A stretch of 64,000 bases of DNA from contig UQXZ01000006.1 of the NCBI GenBank assembly GCA_900545225.1, forward strand, positions 1 through 64,000, given 5' to 3'. Source of the DNA: an uncultured Eubacteriales bacterium. GTDB lineage: Bacteria; Bacillota; Clostridia; Lachnospirales; Lachnospiraceae. The translations under genes were made by a program, and so were the position numbers. Positions 35,737 to 46,013 of this stretch are shown in pieces (position 1 is the stretch's first letter; every line of letters begins with the position of its first letter). Below the pieces are notes generated by a model, which worked only from the letters and a program-made list of their open reading frames with translations, was not told the origin of the DNA and made no database searches.

Positions 35737-36615
35737 ATGAATTACAATGATTTTATCGAAACTATAAGAATCCGTGCGCTTAAAGCAGCGGGTGATGAAG
35801 GAGAGGTCATAATTAACCGCGTTGTTAAGAATAATGACACGGAATTAGACGGTCTTATAATAAAAGAAAAAGATTATTCTATATCACCTTCCATTTATCT
35901 TAATTATTACTATGACCAGTATTGTGGCGGTTGCAGTATTGATGACATTATGAACCAGATTCTTCACGAATATTATACCCACAGAGATGCAATTCATTTT
36001 GATCCTTTATTATTTGAAAAATTTGAAAATATCAAAAACAGAGTTGTATTTAAAATAATTAATTATGACAGTAATAAAAAGTTCTTAAGAGATATCCCAT
36101 TTAAAAGATTTTTAGATTTAGCAATAGTATATTATGTTGTATTTGATGAGTTCATGGGCAAGAAGGCAACAATAACAATTAACAATACATATATTAAAAA
36201 GTGGGGTATCACAAATGAAGAACTGGAGAAGCAGGCATTAAGCAATACGTCTTCGCTTCTCAATTATTCCATAAAGCCACTGGCAACACTTCTCAGGGAG
36301 CATGGCGAAACAAATATCCCTGGAGATGACAATAAACAAATTTATGTACTGACCAATGAAGCCAATTTTAACGGAGCGGCATGTATTCTCTATAAAGATT
36401 TATTAAAAAAGGTCAGCATACAGATTGAATCCGATTTATATATTATTCCTTCCTCTGTTCATGAGGTACTTATTATCCCAAAAGTTGGCAATATAACTTC
36501 AGAAGAACTAAATAAAATGGTTCGTGAGGTCAATGAATCAGACCTCGAAAGAGAAGATATTCTTTCAGATCATGTTTATGAATACAGCTATAAAAACGGT
36601 TGTATCACAATGTAA
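35737..36615 (+). CDS. DUF5688 family protein
   Basis: 292 residues, no membrane segments or signal peptide. Contains YYYDQYCGGCSIDDIMNQIL, a segment around residues 115-150, and a C-terminal half with the family's VLTNEANFNGAACILYKD and YIIPSSVHEVLIIP motifs. DUF5688 proteins are common in Lachnospiraceae and have no known function. A GGAG ribosome binding site precedes ATG 35737. It is a single-gene unit. Confidence 0.8.
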   Translation: MNYNDFIETIRIRALKAAGDEGEVIINRVVKNNDTELDGLIIKEKDYSISPSIYLNYYYDQYCGGCSIDDIMNQILHEYYTHRDAIHFDPLLFEKFENIKNRVVFKIINYDSNKKFLRDIPFKRFLDLAIVYYVVFDEFMGKKATITINNTYIKKWGITNEELEKQALSNTSSLLNYSIKPLATLLREHGETNIPGDDNKQIYVLTNEANFNGAACILYKDLLKKVSIQIESDLYIIPSSVHEVLIIPKVGNITSEELNKMVREVNESDLEREDILSDHVYEYSYKNGCITM

Positions 36616-36784
36616 CTTATTTGACATTATTCAAAATCTCTTGTATATATTAAAATCAAATTAACATATGCACATTTGTAAAGTTTTAATTATAAAGTTT
36701 TGAACTATATAGATTATTTATTTGGTAATGTAAGCTTGTTTTAGTTTGTTTTAATAAGCAGGTTCAGAATTTTTGGAGGGATTA

Positions 36785-37030
36785 ATGGATAAGACAGTTT
36801 CAGTTTCAGGAATCGGCGAATATAAGAATCCGATATCACAGCTTGTTCAGACAGCATGTAAGTACGACTCACATATAAGTCTTGAAAGCGGAACTAAGAG
36901 CATCAACGCTAAGTCACTTCTCGGTGTTATGGCATTTGGTCTTAAGGACGGCATGGAAGTAAATATTAAGGTTGAGGGAAACGATGAAGTAGAAGCTTTA
37001 AATGCTATCGTAGATTTCTTAACTGTATAA
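36785..37030 (+). CDS. HPr-like protein lacking the phosphocarrier histidine (Crh-like)
   Basis: 81 residues from ATG 36785, with GGAGGG at 36775-36780. It aligns with HPr of the PTS along its length, but where HPr has GLHARPA this protein has GEYKNPI: catalytic His15 is Tyr and Arg17 is Asn. The regulatory serine region is kept (KSINAKSLLGVM, Ser44 equivalent to Ser46). It therefore cannot carry phosphate to sugars in the usual way but might still be a Ser-phosphorylated CcpA partner, as Bacillus Crh is. No other PTS gene is nearby; valS follows after a terminator. Confidence 0.85.
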   Translation: MDKTVSVSGIGEYKNPISQLVQTACKYDSHISLESGTKSINAKSLLGVMAFGLKDGMEVNIKVEGNDEVEALNAIVDFLTV

Positions 37031-37044
37031 TTTACAATATATTT

Positions 37045-37076
37045 ACACAGGGGTTTTAAAAATCCCTGTGTTTTTG
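37045..37076 (+). terminator. Terminator after the HPr-like gene
   Basis: ACACAGGG / CCCTGTGT arms (37045-37052, 37064-37071) followed by a T-run. Confidence 0.85.
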
Positions 37077-37151
37077 ATTTTTTTATCTTATTATTTTATA
37101 ATTAGAACAATTTGTAATTTTTATTTAAATGTAGCAGAGAGGTAAGATATT

Positions 37152-39782
37152 TTGGATAAAACATACTCACCTGATATAGAGGACAGATTATACAAAAAAT
37201 GGCTTGATAATAAGTATTTTCATGCTCAGGTTAATAAGGATAAAAAGCCTTTTACAATCGTAATGCCACCACCCAATATTACTGGTAGATTACACATGGG
37301 ACACGCCCTTGATAACACTATGCAGGACATTTTAATCAGATTTAAGAGAATGCAGGGCTTTGAGGCTCTCTGGGTTCCGGGAACTGACCATGCAAGTATC
37401 TCAACAGAGGTTAAGGTTACTGATGCTTTAAGAGCAGAGGGGATCGATAAGAAGGAAATCGGAAGAGAAGCATTCTTAAAGAGAACATGGGAATGGAAAG
37501 AAGAGTTCGGCGGTACAATTACTCACCAGCTTAAGGAGTTAGGTATCTCATGTGACTGGGACAGAGAAAGATTTACATTAGATGAAGGCTGTTCAAATGC
37601 AGTAAGAAAAGCATTCGTTAATATGTACAACAAGGGAATCATTTACAGAGGTGCTAAGATTATCAACTGGTGTCCTGTATGTAAGACTTCAATCTCTGAT
37701 GCGGAAGTTGAGCATGTAGATCGTGACGGTAAATTCTACCATATTAATTATCCAATTGACGGAACAGACAGATTAGTTGAAATTGCAACAACAAGACCTG
37801 AAACAATGCTTGGTGATACAGCAATCGCAGTTAATCCTGAAGATGACAGATATAAGGATTTAGTAGGTAGATTCGTTAAGTTACCATTAACAGACAGACT
37901 TATTCCAATTATTGCAGATGAGTACGTTGATATGGAATTCGGTACGGGTGTCGTTAAGATTACACCTGCACATGACCCTAACGACTTTGCAGTAGGTGAA
38001 AGACATAACCTTCCTCAAATTAATATCATGAACGATGATGCCACAATGAATGACCAGTGTGGTAAATATGCGGGAATGGACAGATATGAGGCAAGAAAAG
38101 AAATCATCAGTGACCTTGATGCACTTGGCCTTATGGTTAAGATTGAAACTCACAACCACAGCGTTGGTACACATGACAGATGTGGAGCAACAATTGAACC
38201 TATGGTTAAGAATCAGTGGTTTGTAAAGATGGATGACCTTATCAAGCCTGCTGCAAATGCTGTAAAGGACGGAGACATCAGACTTATCCCATCTAACATG
38301 GATAAGACATTCTATCACTGGACAGACAATATCAGAGACTGGTGTATTTCAAGACAGTTATGGTGGGGACATCAGATTCCTGCGTTTTACTGTGAAGAAT
38401 GTGGAGAAATCTCAGTATCAGAAGAAAACTTATGCACATGTCCTAAGTGTGGTGGAAAGGTAACTCAGGATGAGGATACTCTTGATACATGGTTCTCATC
38501 AGCACTCTGGCCTTTCTCAACTCTGGGATGGCCTGAAAAGACAGAAGAATTAGATTATTTCTATCCTACAGATGTACTTGTAACAGGATATGACATTATT
38601 TTCTTCTGGGTTATCAGAATGATCTTCTCAGGTTATGAGCACATGGGCGAGAAGCCATTTAAGGATGTATTATTCCACGGTCTTGTAAGAGATTCACAGG
38701 GACGCAAGATGAGTAAGTCCCTTGGAAATGGTATTGATCCATTAGATATTGTTGATAAGTACGGTGCAGATGCGCTCAGAGGTTCTCTCATTTCTAACAC
38801 AACACCTGGAAATGACATGAGATTCTATGACAGCAAGGTAGAGGCTGCAAGAAACTTTGCCAATAAGATCTGGAACGCTTCAAGATTCATTATGATGAAT
38901 GATGAAGAAGGTGCGGTAAATGCAAATGCTGCAAAGCCTGCTAACCTTACAGATGCTGATAAGTGGATTCTTTCAAGAGTTAACAAGCTCATCAAGGATA
39001 CAACTAACAACCTTGAGAAGTTTAACCTTGGTATTGCATATGACAATATTGTTTCATTTGCATGGGATGAGTTCTGTGACTGGTATGTAGAAATGGTTAA
39101 GACACGTCTCTACGATCAGCAAAATGAAACAAGAGCAGCGGCTATCTGGACACTTAAAAATGTAATGATCGACATTTTAAAGTTACTCCATCCATTTATG
39201 CCATTCATTACAGAAGAAATATTCTGCAATATTCAGAGTGATGAGGATACAATCGTTATTTCAGCATGGCCTGAATATAAAGAAGATGATGTATATGCAA
39301 AGGAAGAGCATGACATTGAAATCATCAAGGAAGCTGTAAAGGCTATCAGAAATATCCGTGCTGAAAAGGACGTTAAGCCTTCAAAGCAGGTTCCTGTATA
39401 TGTTGTTACAGACAATGATGATGTTGTAAATGCATTTAACAACGGTAAGGACTTTTTTGCTTCATTATCAAAGGCAAGTGAAGTAACTGTAACAGGTTCA
39501 AAGGAAAATGTTCCTGCTGATTCATGTTCAGCCGTAATTGAGGGAGCAGGTATTTACATTCCACTTGCAGAGCTTGTTGATATTAAGGAAGAGTTAGAAA
39601 GACTTAATAAAGAGGCAGGCAGACTCAACGGGGAAATTAAGAGATGTGAAGGAATGCTTAGCAATGAGAAGTTTATTTCTAAGGCACCTGAGGCTAAGGT
39701 AAACGAAGAAAAGGCAAAACTCGCTAAGTATAAAGAAATGCTCGAAAAGGTTGAAGCTGAAATAAAGGACTTATCCAAATAA
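37152..39782 (+). CDS. valS: Valyl-tRNA synthetase
   Basis: 876 residues, class I. Signature PPPNITGRLHMGHALD (HIGH motif), the editing domain (TTRPETMLGDTAIAVNPED), zinc-ribbon-like CEECGEISVSEENLCTCPKCG, KMSKS loop (GRKMSKSLGNG) and C-terminal coiled coil (about 805-876). TTG start after AGAGAGG. No T-box leader was found in the 120 bp upstream. rimO starts 10 nt downstream. Confidence 0.96.
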   Translation: MDKTYSPDIEDRLYKKWLDNKYFHAQVNKDKKPFTIVMPPPNITGRLHMGHALDNTMQDILIRFKRMQGFEALWVPGTDHASISTEVKVTDALRAEGIDKKEIGREAFLKRTWEWKEEFGGTITHQLKELGISCDWDRERFTLDEGCSNAVRKAFVNMYNKGIIYRGAKIINWCPVCKTSISDAEVEHVDRDGKFYHINYPIDGTDRLVEIATTRPETMLGDTAIAVNPEDDRYKDLVGRFVKLPLTDRLIPIIADEYVDMEFGTGVVKITPAHDPNDFAVGERHNLPQINIMNDDATMNDQCGKYAGMDRYEARKEIISDLDALGLMVKIETHNHSVGTHDRCGATIEPMVKNQWFVKMDDLIKPAANAVKDGDIRLIPSNMDKTFYHWTDNIRDWCISRQLWWGHQIPAFYCEECGEISVSEENLCTCPKCGGKVTQDEDTLDTWFSSALWPFSTLGWPEKTEELDYFYPTDVLVTGYDIIFFWVIRMIFSGYEHMGEKPFKDVLFHGLVRDSQGRKMSKSLGNGIDPLDIVDKYGADALRGSLISNTTPGNDMRFYDSKVEAARNFANKIWNASRFIMMNDEEGAVNANAAKPANLTDADKWILSRVNKLIKDTTNNLEKFNLGIAYDNIVSFAWDEFCDWYVEMVKTRLYDQQNETRAAAIWTLKNVMIDILKLLHPFMPFITEEIFCNIQSDEDTIVISAWPEYKEDDVYAKEEHDIEIIKEAVKAIRNIRAEKDVKPSKQVPVYVVTDNDDVVNAFNNGKDFFASLSKASEVTVTGSKENVPADSCSAVIEGAGIYIPLAELVDIKEELERLNKEAGRLNGEIKRCEGMLSNEKFISKAPEAKVNEEKAKLAKYKEMLEKVEAEIKDLSK

Positions 39783-39792
39783 AGAGGGGCTA

Positions 39793-41145
39793 ATGAAAAT
39801 ATTTTTTGTGTCATTAGGATGTGACAAAAATTTAGTTGACAGTGAACAGATGCTGGCATTACTTCTTAGAGACGGCCATACAATAACTGATGATGAAAGC
39901 GAAGCTGACGTTATCGTTATTAATACATGCTGCTTTATCGGTGATGCCAAGGAAGAAAGTATTGAAGCAATTCTCGAATATGCAAAATACAAAGAAAGTA
40001 ACTGTAAGGCACTTATCGTTGCAGGATGTCTTGCAACAAGATATAAAGATGAAATCTTAGAGGAAATTCCTGAAATTGATGCAATCATCGGTACTACATC
40101 AACAGATAAGATTGTAGAAGCCATTGATTCTGCATTAAAGGGTCAGGAAACTAAGATTTTTGATGATATTAACAGACTTCCAATGATTGAAGAGAAGAGA
40201 GTAACTTCAACAGGCGGATATTATGAATATCTGAAAATATCTGAAGGATGTGATAAGCACTGTACATACTGCATCATACCTAAGGTAAGAGGTAATTACA
40301 GAAGCTATCCTATGGATTACATTGTTAAGCAGGCAGAGCAGTTAGCCGAGTCCGGAGTTAAGGAGCTTATTCTCGTAGGTCAGGAAGTTACAATGTACGG
40401 CGTTGACCTCCATAAGGGACGCGGTAAGGGTAAGAAGAGACTTGCTGAATTAATCTCAAAGCTTGCAAAAGTAGAGGGAATAGAGTGGATCAGACTTCTG
40501 TACTGTTATCCTGAAGAGATTGATAATGACCTTATTGAGGTCATGAGAACTGAGCCTAAGGTAGTTCGTTATATTGATATGCCGGTACAACATGTATCTG
40601 ACAGTATTCTTCACATGATGGGAAGAAATATGACAGAGAGCAAGATCTTAAAGACAATTAAGAAGTTAAGAAATGCAATGCCTGACATCTGCATCAGAAC
40701 AACTCTTATTACAGGCTTCCCGGGAGAAACTGAATACGATTTCAACGTATTAAAGGATTTCGTTAACGAGCAGTATATTGACCGCCTTGGAATATTTACA
40801 TACTCAGAGGAAGAGGGAACTCCTGCGACTAAGTTTACACAGAAGGTTCCGGAAGAAGTTAAGCAGCAGAGAAAAGATGCTCTTATGGCTTTACAGCAGG
40901 AAGTTTCAAAGAAGATCAACAAGGGCTTCGTAGGTCAGAAGATGACTGTTATTATCGACGGTTATCTTCCTGAAGATGATGTATATGTTGCAAGATCTTA
41001 CAGAGATGCTCCAAATGTTGACGGCAATGTATTTATTACATTAAATGAAAATGATTCCAGAGAACTTATGTCTGGTACATTTTTAGATGTAGTTATTACG
41101 GATTCTTCAGAATATGACTTAATCGCAAAAACTGTACAGGATTAA
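39793..41145 (+). CDS. rimO: Ribosomal protein S12 methylthiotransferase RimO
   Basis: 450 residues. MTTase N-terminal domain with three cysteines (SLGCDKNLVDSE, INTCCFIG, VAGCLATRY), radical SAM cluster motif EGCDKHCTYCIIP and a C-terminal TRAM domain. It adds a methylthio group to an Asp of ribosomal protein S12. KNLVDSE distinguishes RimO from MiaB. pgsA follows 23 nt later. Confidence 0.94.
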   Translation: MKIFFVSLGCDKNLVDSEQMLALLLRDGHTITDDESEADVIVINTCCFIGDAKEESIEAILEYAKYKESNCKALIVAGCLATRYKDEILEEIPEIDAIIGTTSTDKIVEAIDSALKGQETKIFDDINRLPMIEEKRVTSTGGYYEYLKISEGCDKHCTYCIIPKVRGNYRSYPMDYIVKQAEQLAESGVKELILVGQEVTMYGVDLHKGRGKGKKRLAELISKLAKVEGIEWIRLLYCYPEEIDNDLIEVMRTEPKVVRYIDMPVQHVSDSILHMMGRNMTESKILKTIKKLRNAMPDICIRTTLITGFPGETEYDFNVLKDFVNEQYIDRLGIFTYSEEEGTPATKFTQKVPEEVKQQRKDALMALQQEVSKKINKGFVGQKMTVIIDGYLPEDDVYVARSYRDAPNVDGNVFITLNENDSRELMSGTFLDVVITDSSEYDLIAKTVQD

Positions 41146-41168
41146 TAAGATTAGTAAACGGAGATTAT

Positions 41169-41708
41169 ATGAATTTACCTAACAAATTAACAATATTCAG
41201 AGTAATACTGGTTCCTGTATTTTTAATATTCTTACTCGGACCATTTGGATATTGGTCAAATATCGTTGCGGCTATTGTATTTATAGTTGCAAGTGCAACG
41301 GATATGTTAGATGGTTACATTGCAAGAAAATATAATATGATAACTAACTTTGGAAAGTTTATGGATCCATTAGCAGACAAGCTTCTTGTGGATTCTGCAC
41401 TTATCGCCCTTGTGGCCCTCGGAAGAATTGAGGCGTGGATAGTTATTGTAATTATTGCAAGAGAATTTATTATAAGTGGATTCAGATTAGTTGCAGCGGA
41501 TAACGGTACAGTTATCGCAGCAAGCTTTTGGGGTAAGATAAAGACAGTATTCCAAATGGCAGCAACAATCTTACTTATATTTAATTTCCAATGGTTCCCA
41601 ATCTACGTATTCACACAGATTTTAGTGTATATTGCGTTAGTTTTAACTGTGATATCACTTATTGATTATCTTATCAAGAACAAAAATGTATTGAAGGATA
41701 TAAAATAA
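41169..41708 (+). CDS. pgsA: Phosphatidylglycerophosphate synthase
   Basis: 179 residues, about five membrane helices. The CDP-alcohol phosphotransferase motif is complete: ATDMLDGYIARKYN, then GKFMDPLADK. Makes phosphatidylglycerol phosphate from CDP-diacylglycerol and glycerol 3-phosphate. The rimO-pgsA-recA order is typical of Clostridia and Bacilli. Confidence 0.95.
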   Translation: MNLPNKLTIFRVILVPVFLIFLLGPFGYWSNIVAAIVFIVASATDMLDGYIARKYNMITNFGKFMDPLADKLLVDSALIALVALGRIEAWIVIVIIAREFIISGFRLVAADNGTVIAASFWGKIKTVFQMAATILLIFNFQWFPIYVFTQILVYIALVLTVISLIDYLIKNKNVLKDIK

Positions 41709-41722
41709 TCGAATAGAACACT

Positions 41723-41758
41723 AACAAAACATCTGTTTGACAAAACAGGTGTTTTGTT
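41723..41758 (+). terminator. Terminator between pgsA and recA
   Basis: 16-bp arms (41723-41738 and 41743-41758, one G-T pair), 4-nt loop, T-rich end. Confidence 0.8.
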
Positions 41759-41895
41759 ATATTATGGGCAGAACAAAAGCTTTCTGATAATTTATATGAT
41801 TTTATTGGAATCAGAGATAGGGAATTATAAGATAATATTTTATATCAGCGTACTCCGCACAGACATACACAACACGAATTATTTTAGGAGATAAT

Positions 41896-42969
41896 ATGGA
41901 TAACGATAAGAGAGAAGAGAAGTTAAAAGCCATTGAAGCCGCTATTTCACAGATTGAGAAGGATTACGGTAAAGGTTCAGTAATGTGCCTCGGTAATTAC
42001 GACGGACTTGATATAAGCACAATTTCAACAGGATGTTTAAGTCTTGATATAGCTCTTGGGGTTGGTGGAATTCCAAGAGGAAGAATTATTGAAGTTTACG
42101 GACCTGAATCCAGTGGTAAGACAACACTTGCACTTCACATGATAGCAGAAGCACAGAAGGAAGGCGGAATAGCAGCATTTATCGATGCTGAGCATGCATT
42201 AGACCCTGTATATGCCAAGAACATCGGTGTAGATATTGATAACTTATATGTTTCTCAGCCGGACAGTGGTGAGCAGGCGTTAGAGATTGCTGAAACAATG
42301 GTAAGATCAGGCGCTATCGATATTCTTGTTATTGACTCTGTTGCAGCTCTTGTACCAAAGCAGGAAATCGACGGTGAAATGGGTGATGCTCACATGGCTC
42401 TCCAGGCAAGACTTATGTCACAGGCATTGAGAAAGCTCACTCCTGTTGTAAGTAAGAGTAAGTGTGCCGTAGTATTTATCAATCAGCTCAGAGAGAAGGT
42501 TGGAGTCGTATTCGGTAATCCTGAAACAACAGCCGGTGGTAGAGCTCTTAAGTTCTATTCATCAGTAAGAATGGATATCAGAAGAAAAGAAGCTCTTAAG
42601 CAGGGTGGCGAGGTTGTAGGTAACCACGTTGTTGTTAAGATTGTTAAGAACAAGGTTGCTCCTCCATTCAAGGAAGTTGCATTTGATATCATGTTTGGAA
42701 CAGGTATATCAAAAGAGGGTGACGTACTTGATCTTGCTACAGAAAGGGATATTATCCAGAAGAGTGGTGCATGGTTTGCATATAATGGAGAGAAAATCGG
42801 ACAGGGCCGTGAGAATGCTAAGAAGTATTTAATGGATAACCCTGATGTATTTGAAGAAATCTCTAATAAGGTTATTGTAAAGATTCAGGCAGATCCTAAC
42901 TCAGGATTTAAATATGCCGGAAGCGCTTCAAAGGATGCTGAAACTGAAGAAGCTTCTGACGAAGAATAA
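41896..42969 (+). CDS. recA: Recombinase RecA
   Basis: 357 residues. Walker [30 protein letters not shown] [30 protein letters not shown], and an acidic tail ([11 protein letters not shown]). Homologous recombination and SOS co-protease. ATG 41896 follows AGGAGA. I see no convincing LexA box upstream. Confidence 0.97.
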   Translation: MDNDKREEKLKAIEAAISQIEKDYGKGSVMCLGNYDGLDISTISTGCLSLDIALGVGGIPRGRIIEVYGPESSGKTTLALHMIAEAQKEGGIAAFIDAEHALDPVYAKNIGVDIDNLYVSQPDSGEQALEIAETMVRSGAIDILVIDSVAALVPKQEIDGEMGDAHMALQARLMSQALRKLTPVVSKSKCAVVFINQLREKVGVVFGNPETTAGGRALKFYSSVRMDIRRKEALKQGGEVVGNHVVVKIVKNKVAPPFKEVAFDIMFGTGISKEGDVLDLATERDIIQKSGAWFAYNGEKIGQGRENAKKYLMDNPDVFEEISNKVIVKIQADPNSGFKYAGSASKDAETEEASDEE

Positions 42970-43017
42970 TATAAGTACAATATAAAAATAAATATAAATA
43001 CAAATATAAATGATATG

Positions 43018-43071
43018 ATGACTAATCAGGTATAACTAATCAGATGTGATTAGGAATATCCGGTTAGTCAT
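43018..43071. other. Hairpin-rich recA-recX intergenic segment
   Basis: ATGACTAA (43018-43025) pairs with TTAGTCAT (43064-43071), and CTAATCAG occurs twice inside. After it, CAGGTGTTAATTAA occurs twice (near 43139 and 43171). It may hold a weak recA terminator. Confidence 0.4.
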
Positions 43072-43227
43072 TGTTGTATATAAATTAAATAATTAACTGA
43101 GTATTAATGTTAGAAACTATATTAAAGACTTACCGTTTCAGGTGTTAATTAACATAAAAACTGCCTGTTGCAGGTGTTAATTAATAGGTTAATTAAAATA
43201 AAGATTAACTGTTTTAGAGGTTATATT

Positions 43228-43866
43228 ATGAATTATATAGTTACCGATATAAAAAAGAAGAGCGAGAAATCCCGTTCATCCATAGTTTTTATCAATTACG
43301 AAGACGCATTTGCTCTTTATAATTCGGAGATTGCCGAATTAGGTTTAGAGATTGATGATGAAATATCAGAAGAGACCCTGGAGCATATCTATAAAGAAAT
43401 ATTAGAACCAAGATGTTATAAGAGAGCCCTTAACATAATTATCAGAAAATCCGTAAGTACATTTGAAATGAAGCAGAAGCTTTCAAAGGATTATTATCCG
43501 GAAGTAATATCGGATGCTGTAATAGAAAAGCTGATTAAGGAAAGATTCTTAAACGACGAAAGATTTGCGGAAAGTTATATATCATATTATGCCCAGACCA
43601 AGTCCATGGGGATTATAAAAAGAGAACTAGCTCAAAAGGGGATAAAGGAAGACTTAATTGAAAGACTTATGGAAGATGAGTGCGTTGTGGATGCAGATCA
43701 CGAGTACAATTTATGTATGAAAATGCTTTCAAAAAAGTATGATAAAAGTAATGGAGAGTATGCATATATACAAAAAGCAAAGCAGTTTTTATACAGAAAG
43801 GGATTCTCTTTTGATGTGATTAACAGATGCGTTTCGGATTTCTTTGAAGAGCAGTCAGATTATTGA
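43228..43866 (+). CDS. recX: Regulatory protein RecX
   Basis: 212 residues from ATG 43228, preceded by AGAGG (an upstream in-frame start at 43168 lacks a good site). RecX three-helix repeats: ALNIIIRKSVSTFEMKQKL, FLNDERFAESYISYYAQTKS, IIKRELAQKGIKEDLI. It modulates RecA filaments. Located after recA as usual. Confidence 0.88.
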   Translation: MNYIVTDIKKKSEKSRSSIVFINYEDAFALYNSEIAELGLEIDDEISEETLEHIYKEILEPRCYKRALNIIIRKSVSTFEMKQKLSKDYYPEVISDAVIEKLIKERFLNDERFAESYISYYAQTKSMGIIKRELAQKGIKEDLIERLMEDECVVDADHEYNLCMKMLSKKYDKSNGEYAYIQKAKQFLYRKGFSFDVINRCVSDFFEEQSDY

Positions 43867-43963
43867 TAATAGTTGCATTTGTCGTTTGCATATAGCATAT
43901 TTAAGTGGTAGTATAATATTGATGTACTATGATTAGGTTACATTTTAATACAGGAGGAATATG

Positions 43964-45511
43964 ATGTTAGCAGTTATTTTGTCCGTTGCTATTACGGGAG
44001 TAATTGTTGCACTCATTACTTGGCTAATCACCTCCAAATCAATAGAGAAGTCTAATAAAGCTACTATAGGCAATGCAAAAGATAAAGCAGAAGAAATAGT
44101 AGAAACAGCGAAAAAAGAAGCTGAAAACTTAAAAAAAGAAGCTGAAATCGAAGCTAAAGAGAGCGCACTGCAGTTGAAAAATGAGCTTGAAAGCGAATAT
44201 AAAGAACGACGCAGTGAGCTTACTCAATATGAGAAACGAATAATTGCAAAGGAAGAAACCTTAGATAAACGATATGACGTTTTAAAGGGTGAAGAGCAGT
44301 TAATCGAAAACAAGAAAAAAGAAACAGACGATTTATACGCTGAAGCCGAAAATATCAAGATCCAGCAGGAAAAAGAACTTGAGAACATAGGCGGCTTAAC
44401 TAAAGAAGAAGCGAGAACTTATATCCTTGAAAGGGTTGAGAAGGACGCAACTGAAGATGCTGCTAAGTTAGTAAAGGCTATTCAGAAGAATGCTACTGAC
44501 GATGCGGAAAAGAGAGTTAAAGATATCATTGTTAATGCAATCTCAAGATGTGACATTGACCATGTGTCTGAGGCAATGATTTCTGTTGTGGAACTCCCTA
44601 ATGAGGAAATGAAGGGATGTATTATAGGTCGAGAAGGTCGCAATATTCGTACATTCGAGAAGATGACAGGTGTTGAACTTATAGTGGATGACACACCTGA
44701 AGCTGTTGTATTGTCTTGTTTTAATCCAATAAGAAGAGAAATTGCAAGAATTACTCTTGAAAAGCTTATTGTTGACGGTAGAATTCATCCTACACGTATC
44801 GAAGAGATGCTTGAAAAGTCAACAAAGGAACTTGATGAAAAGATCAAATCAATCGGTGAAGCTACACTTATTGATTTAGGAATTCACGGAGTTCATCCTG
44901 CAATCGTTAAGCTTATCGGTAGATTGCAATACAGATACAGCTTCGGTCAGAATGCACTTAAGCATTCTGTTGAGGTTGCTATTTTGTCAGGTCTTCTTGC
45001 GGCTGAGGTCGGAGAAGATGTGGCATTGGCAAGAAAGGCCGGATTATTACATGATATTGGTAAAGCTCTCGATTTTGAGATGGAAGGAACTCATGTACAG
45101 TTAGGTGCTGAGATTTGTAGAAAGTACAAAGAATCACCTGTTGTTATCAATTCCATTGAATCTCATCATGGAGATGTAGAGCCTGATAACATGATATCTT
45201 TACTTGTTGAATGTGCAGATATGATATCAGCAGCAAGACCTGGCGCAAGACGCGAGGATATAGATGTATACATTAACAGACTTAAGAGACTGGAAGAAAT
45301 TTCTAATGCTCACGAGGAAGTTGTTGAATCATATGCTGTACAGGCTGGAAGAGAAATCAGAGTTATGGTTTCTCCGGAAAAGATAGATGATGCGCGCATG
45401 GAACTGTTGGCTAAGGATATAGCCGATCAGATCGAAACAGAATTAGCTTACCCTGGTCAGATTAGAGTAAGTGTTATAAGAGAATCTCGAGTTGTTGAAT
45501 ACGCCAAGTAA
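43964..45511 (+). CDS. rny: Ribonuclease Y
   Basis: 515 residues (ATG 43964; an adjacent ATG at 43961 adds one Met but sits only 3 nt from GGAGG). N-terminal membrane helix, long coiled coil (about 30-140), KH domain (GCIIGREGRNIRTFEKMTG) and HD domain (LLHDIGKALD). Membrane-bound endoribonuclease that starts mRNA decay. Own terminator downstream. Confidence 0.95.
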   Translation: MLAVILSVAITGVIVALITWLITSKSIEKSNKATIGNAKDKAEEIVETAKKEAENLKKEAEIEAKESALQLKNELESEYKERRSELTQYEKRIIAKEETLDKRYDVLKGEEQLIENKKKETDDLYAEAENIKIQQEKELENIGGLTKEEARTYILERVEKDATEDAAKLVKAIQKNATDDAEKRVKDIIVNAISRCDIDHVSEAMISVVELPNEEMKGCIIGREGRNIRTFEKMTGVELIVDDTPEAVVLSCFNPIRREIARITLEKLIVDGRIHPTRIEEMLEKSTKELDEKIKSIGEATLIDLGIHGVHPAIVKLIGRLQYRYSFGQNALKHSVEVAILSGLLAAEVGEDVALARKAGLLHDIGKALDFEMEGTHVQLGAEICRKYKESPVVINSIESHHGDVEPDNMISLLVECADMISAARPGARREDIDVYINRLKRLEEISNAHEEVVESYAVQAGREIRVMVSPEKIDDARMELLAKDIADQIETELAYPGQIRVSVIRESRVVEYAK

Positions 45512-45563
45512 TTAAGCTGCAATAAGATTTATATAAGTTTTAAAGAGATATGTATCTCTGGTA

Positions 45564-45600
45564 AGCCCTTATTATTGTTTATCGATAATAAGGGCTTTTG
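45564..45600 (+). terminator. Terminator of rny
   Basis: 12-bp arms 45564-45575 and 45585-45596 followed by TTTTG. Confidence 0.85.
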
Positions 45601-46013
45601 CTATGTAAATTTTGTTATATGAAGTTATTTATATGGAATAATATAGTGATTAAAGAATGTTATTGATACGTTTAATTGTTAAGTATGTATTTTATTAAAA
45701 TGTATACGAAAAAAATGGACACTGATATATGATGCTGATATATGTAAAATGAGTTTAAATATTGTTTGTTTTGCTTAATTTACAGTCCGTTAAGACATCT
45801 GGCTGGAATCTTGATAAAATACTTATAATTTAATATATTATTTTTTATGGCTATATTAATTAATAAAATAAACTCTATATTGATTTTTACTTAACGCCAG
45901 TGTAATATTAAAGTGTATGTACTTAAGTTGGTGAAAAATGTTCAGCATGTATACAAAGTAATTAGGGATAGCTGAAAACCAGTAGAAATTTACGCTTTAA
46001 GGAGGATTTTATT
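45601..46013. other. AT-rich intergenic region upstream of the aminotransferase
   Basis: About 410 bp without a gene. A short stem TTCAGC (45941-45946) / GCTGAA (45971-45976) lies just upstream of the GGAGG ribosome binding site at 46001. No recognised riboswitch or small RNA. Confidence 0.4.

Noticed and set aside
37031..37151. T-box leader before valS
   Set aside because: Only the HPr-gene terminator is present, and the remaining space is too short; no T-box core sequence was found.
45601..46013. Small RNA or riboswitch in the rny-aminotransferase gap
   Set aside because: Only one 6-bp stem is visible and no known consensus, so there is not enough to support a call.
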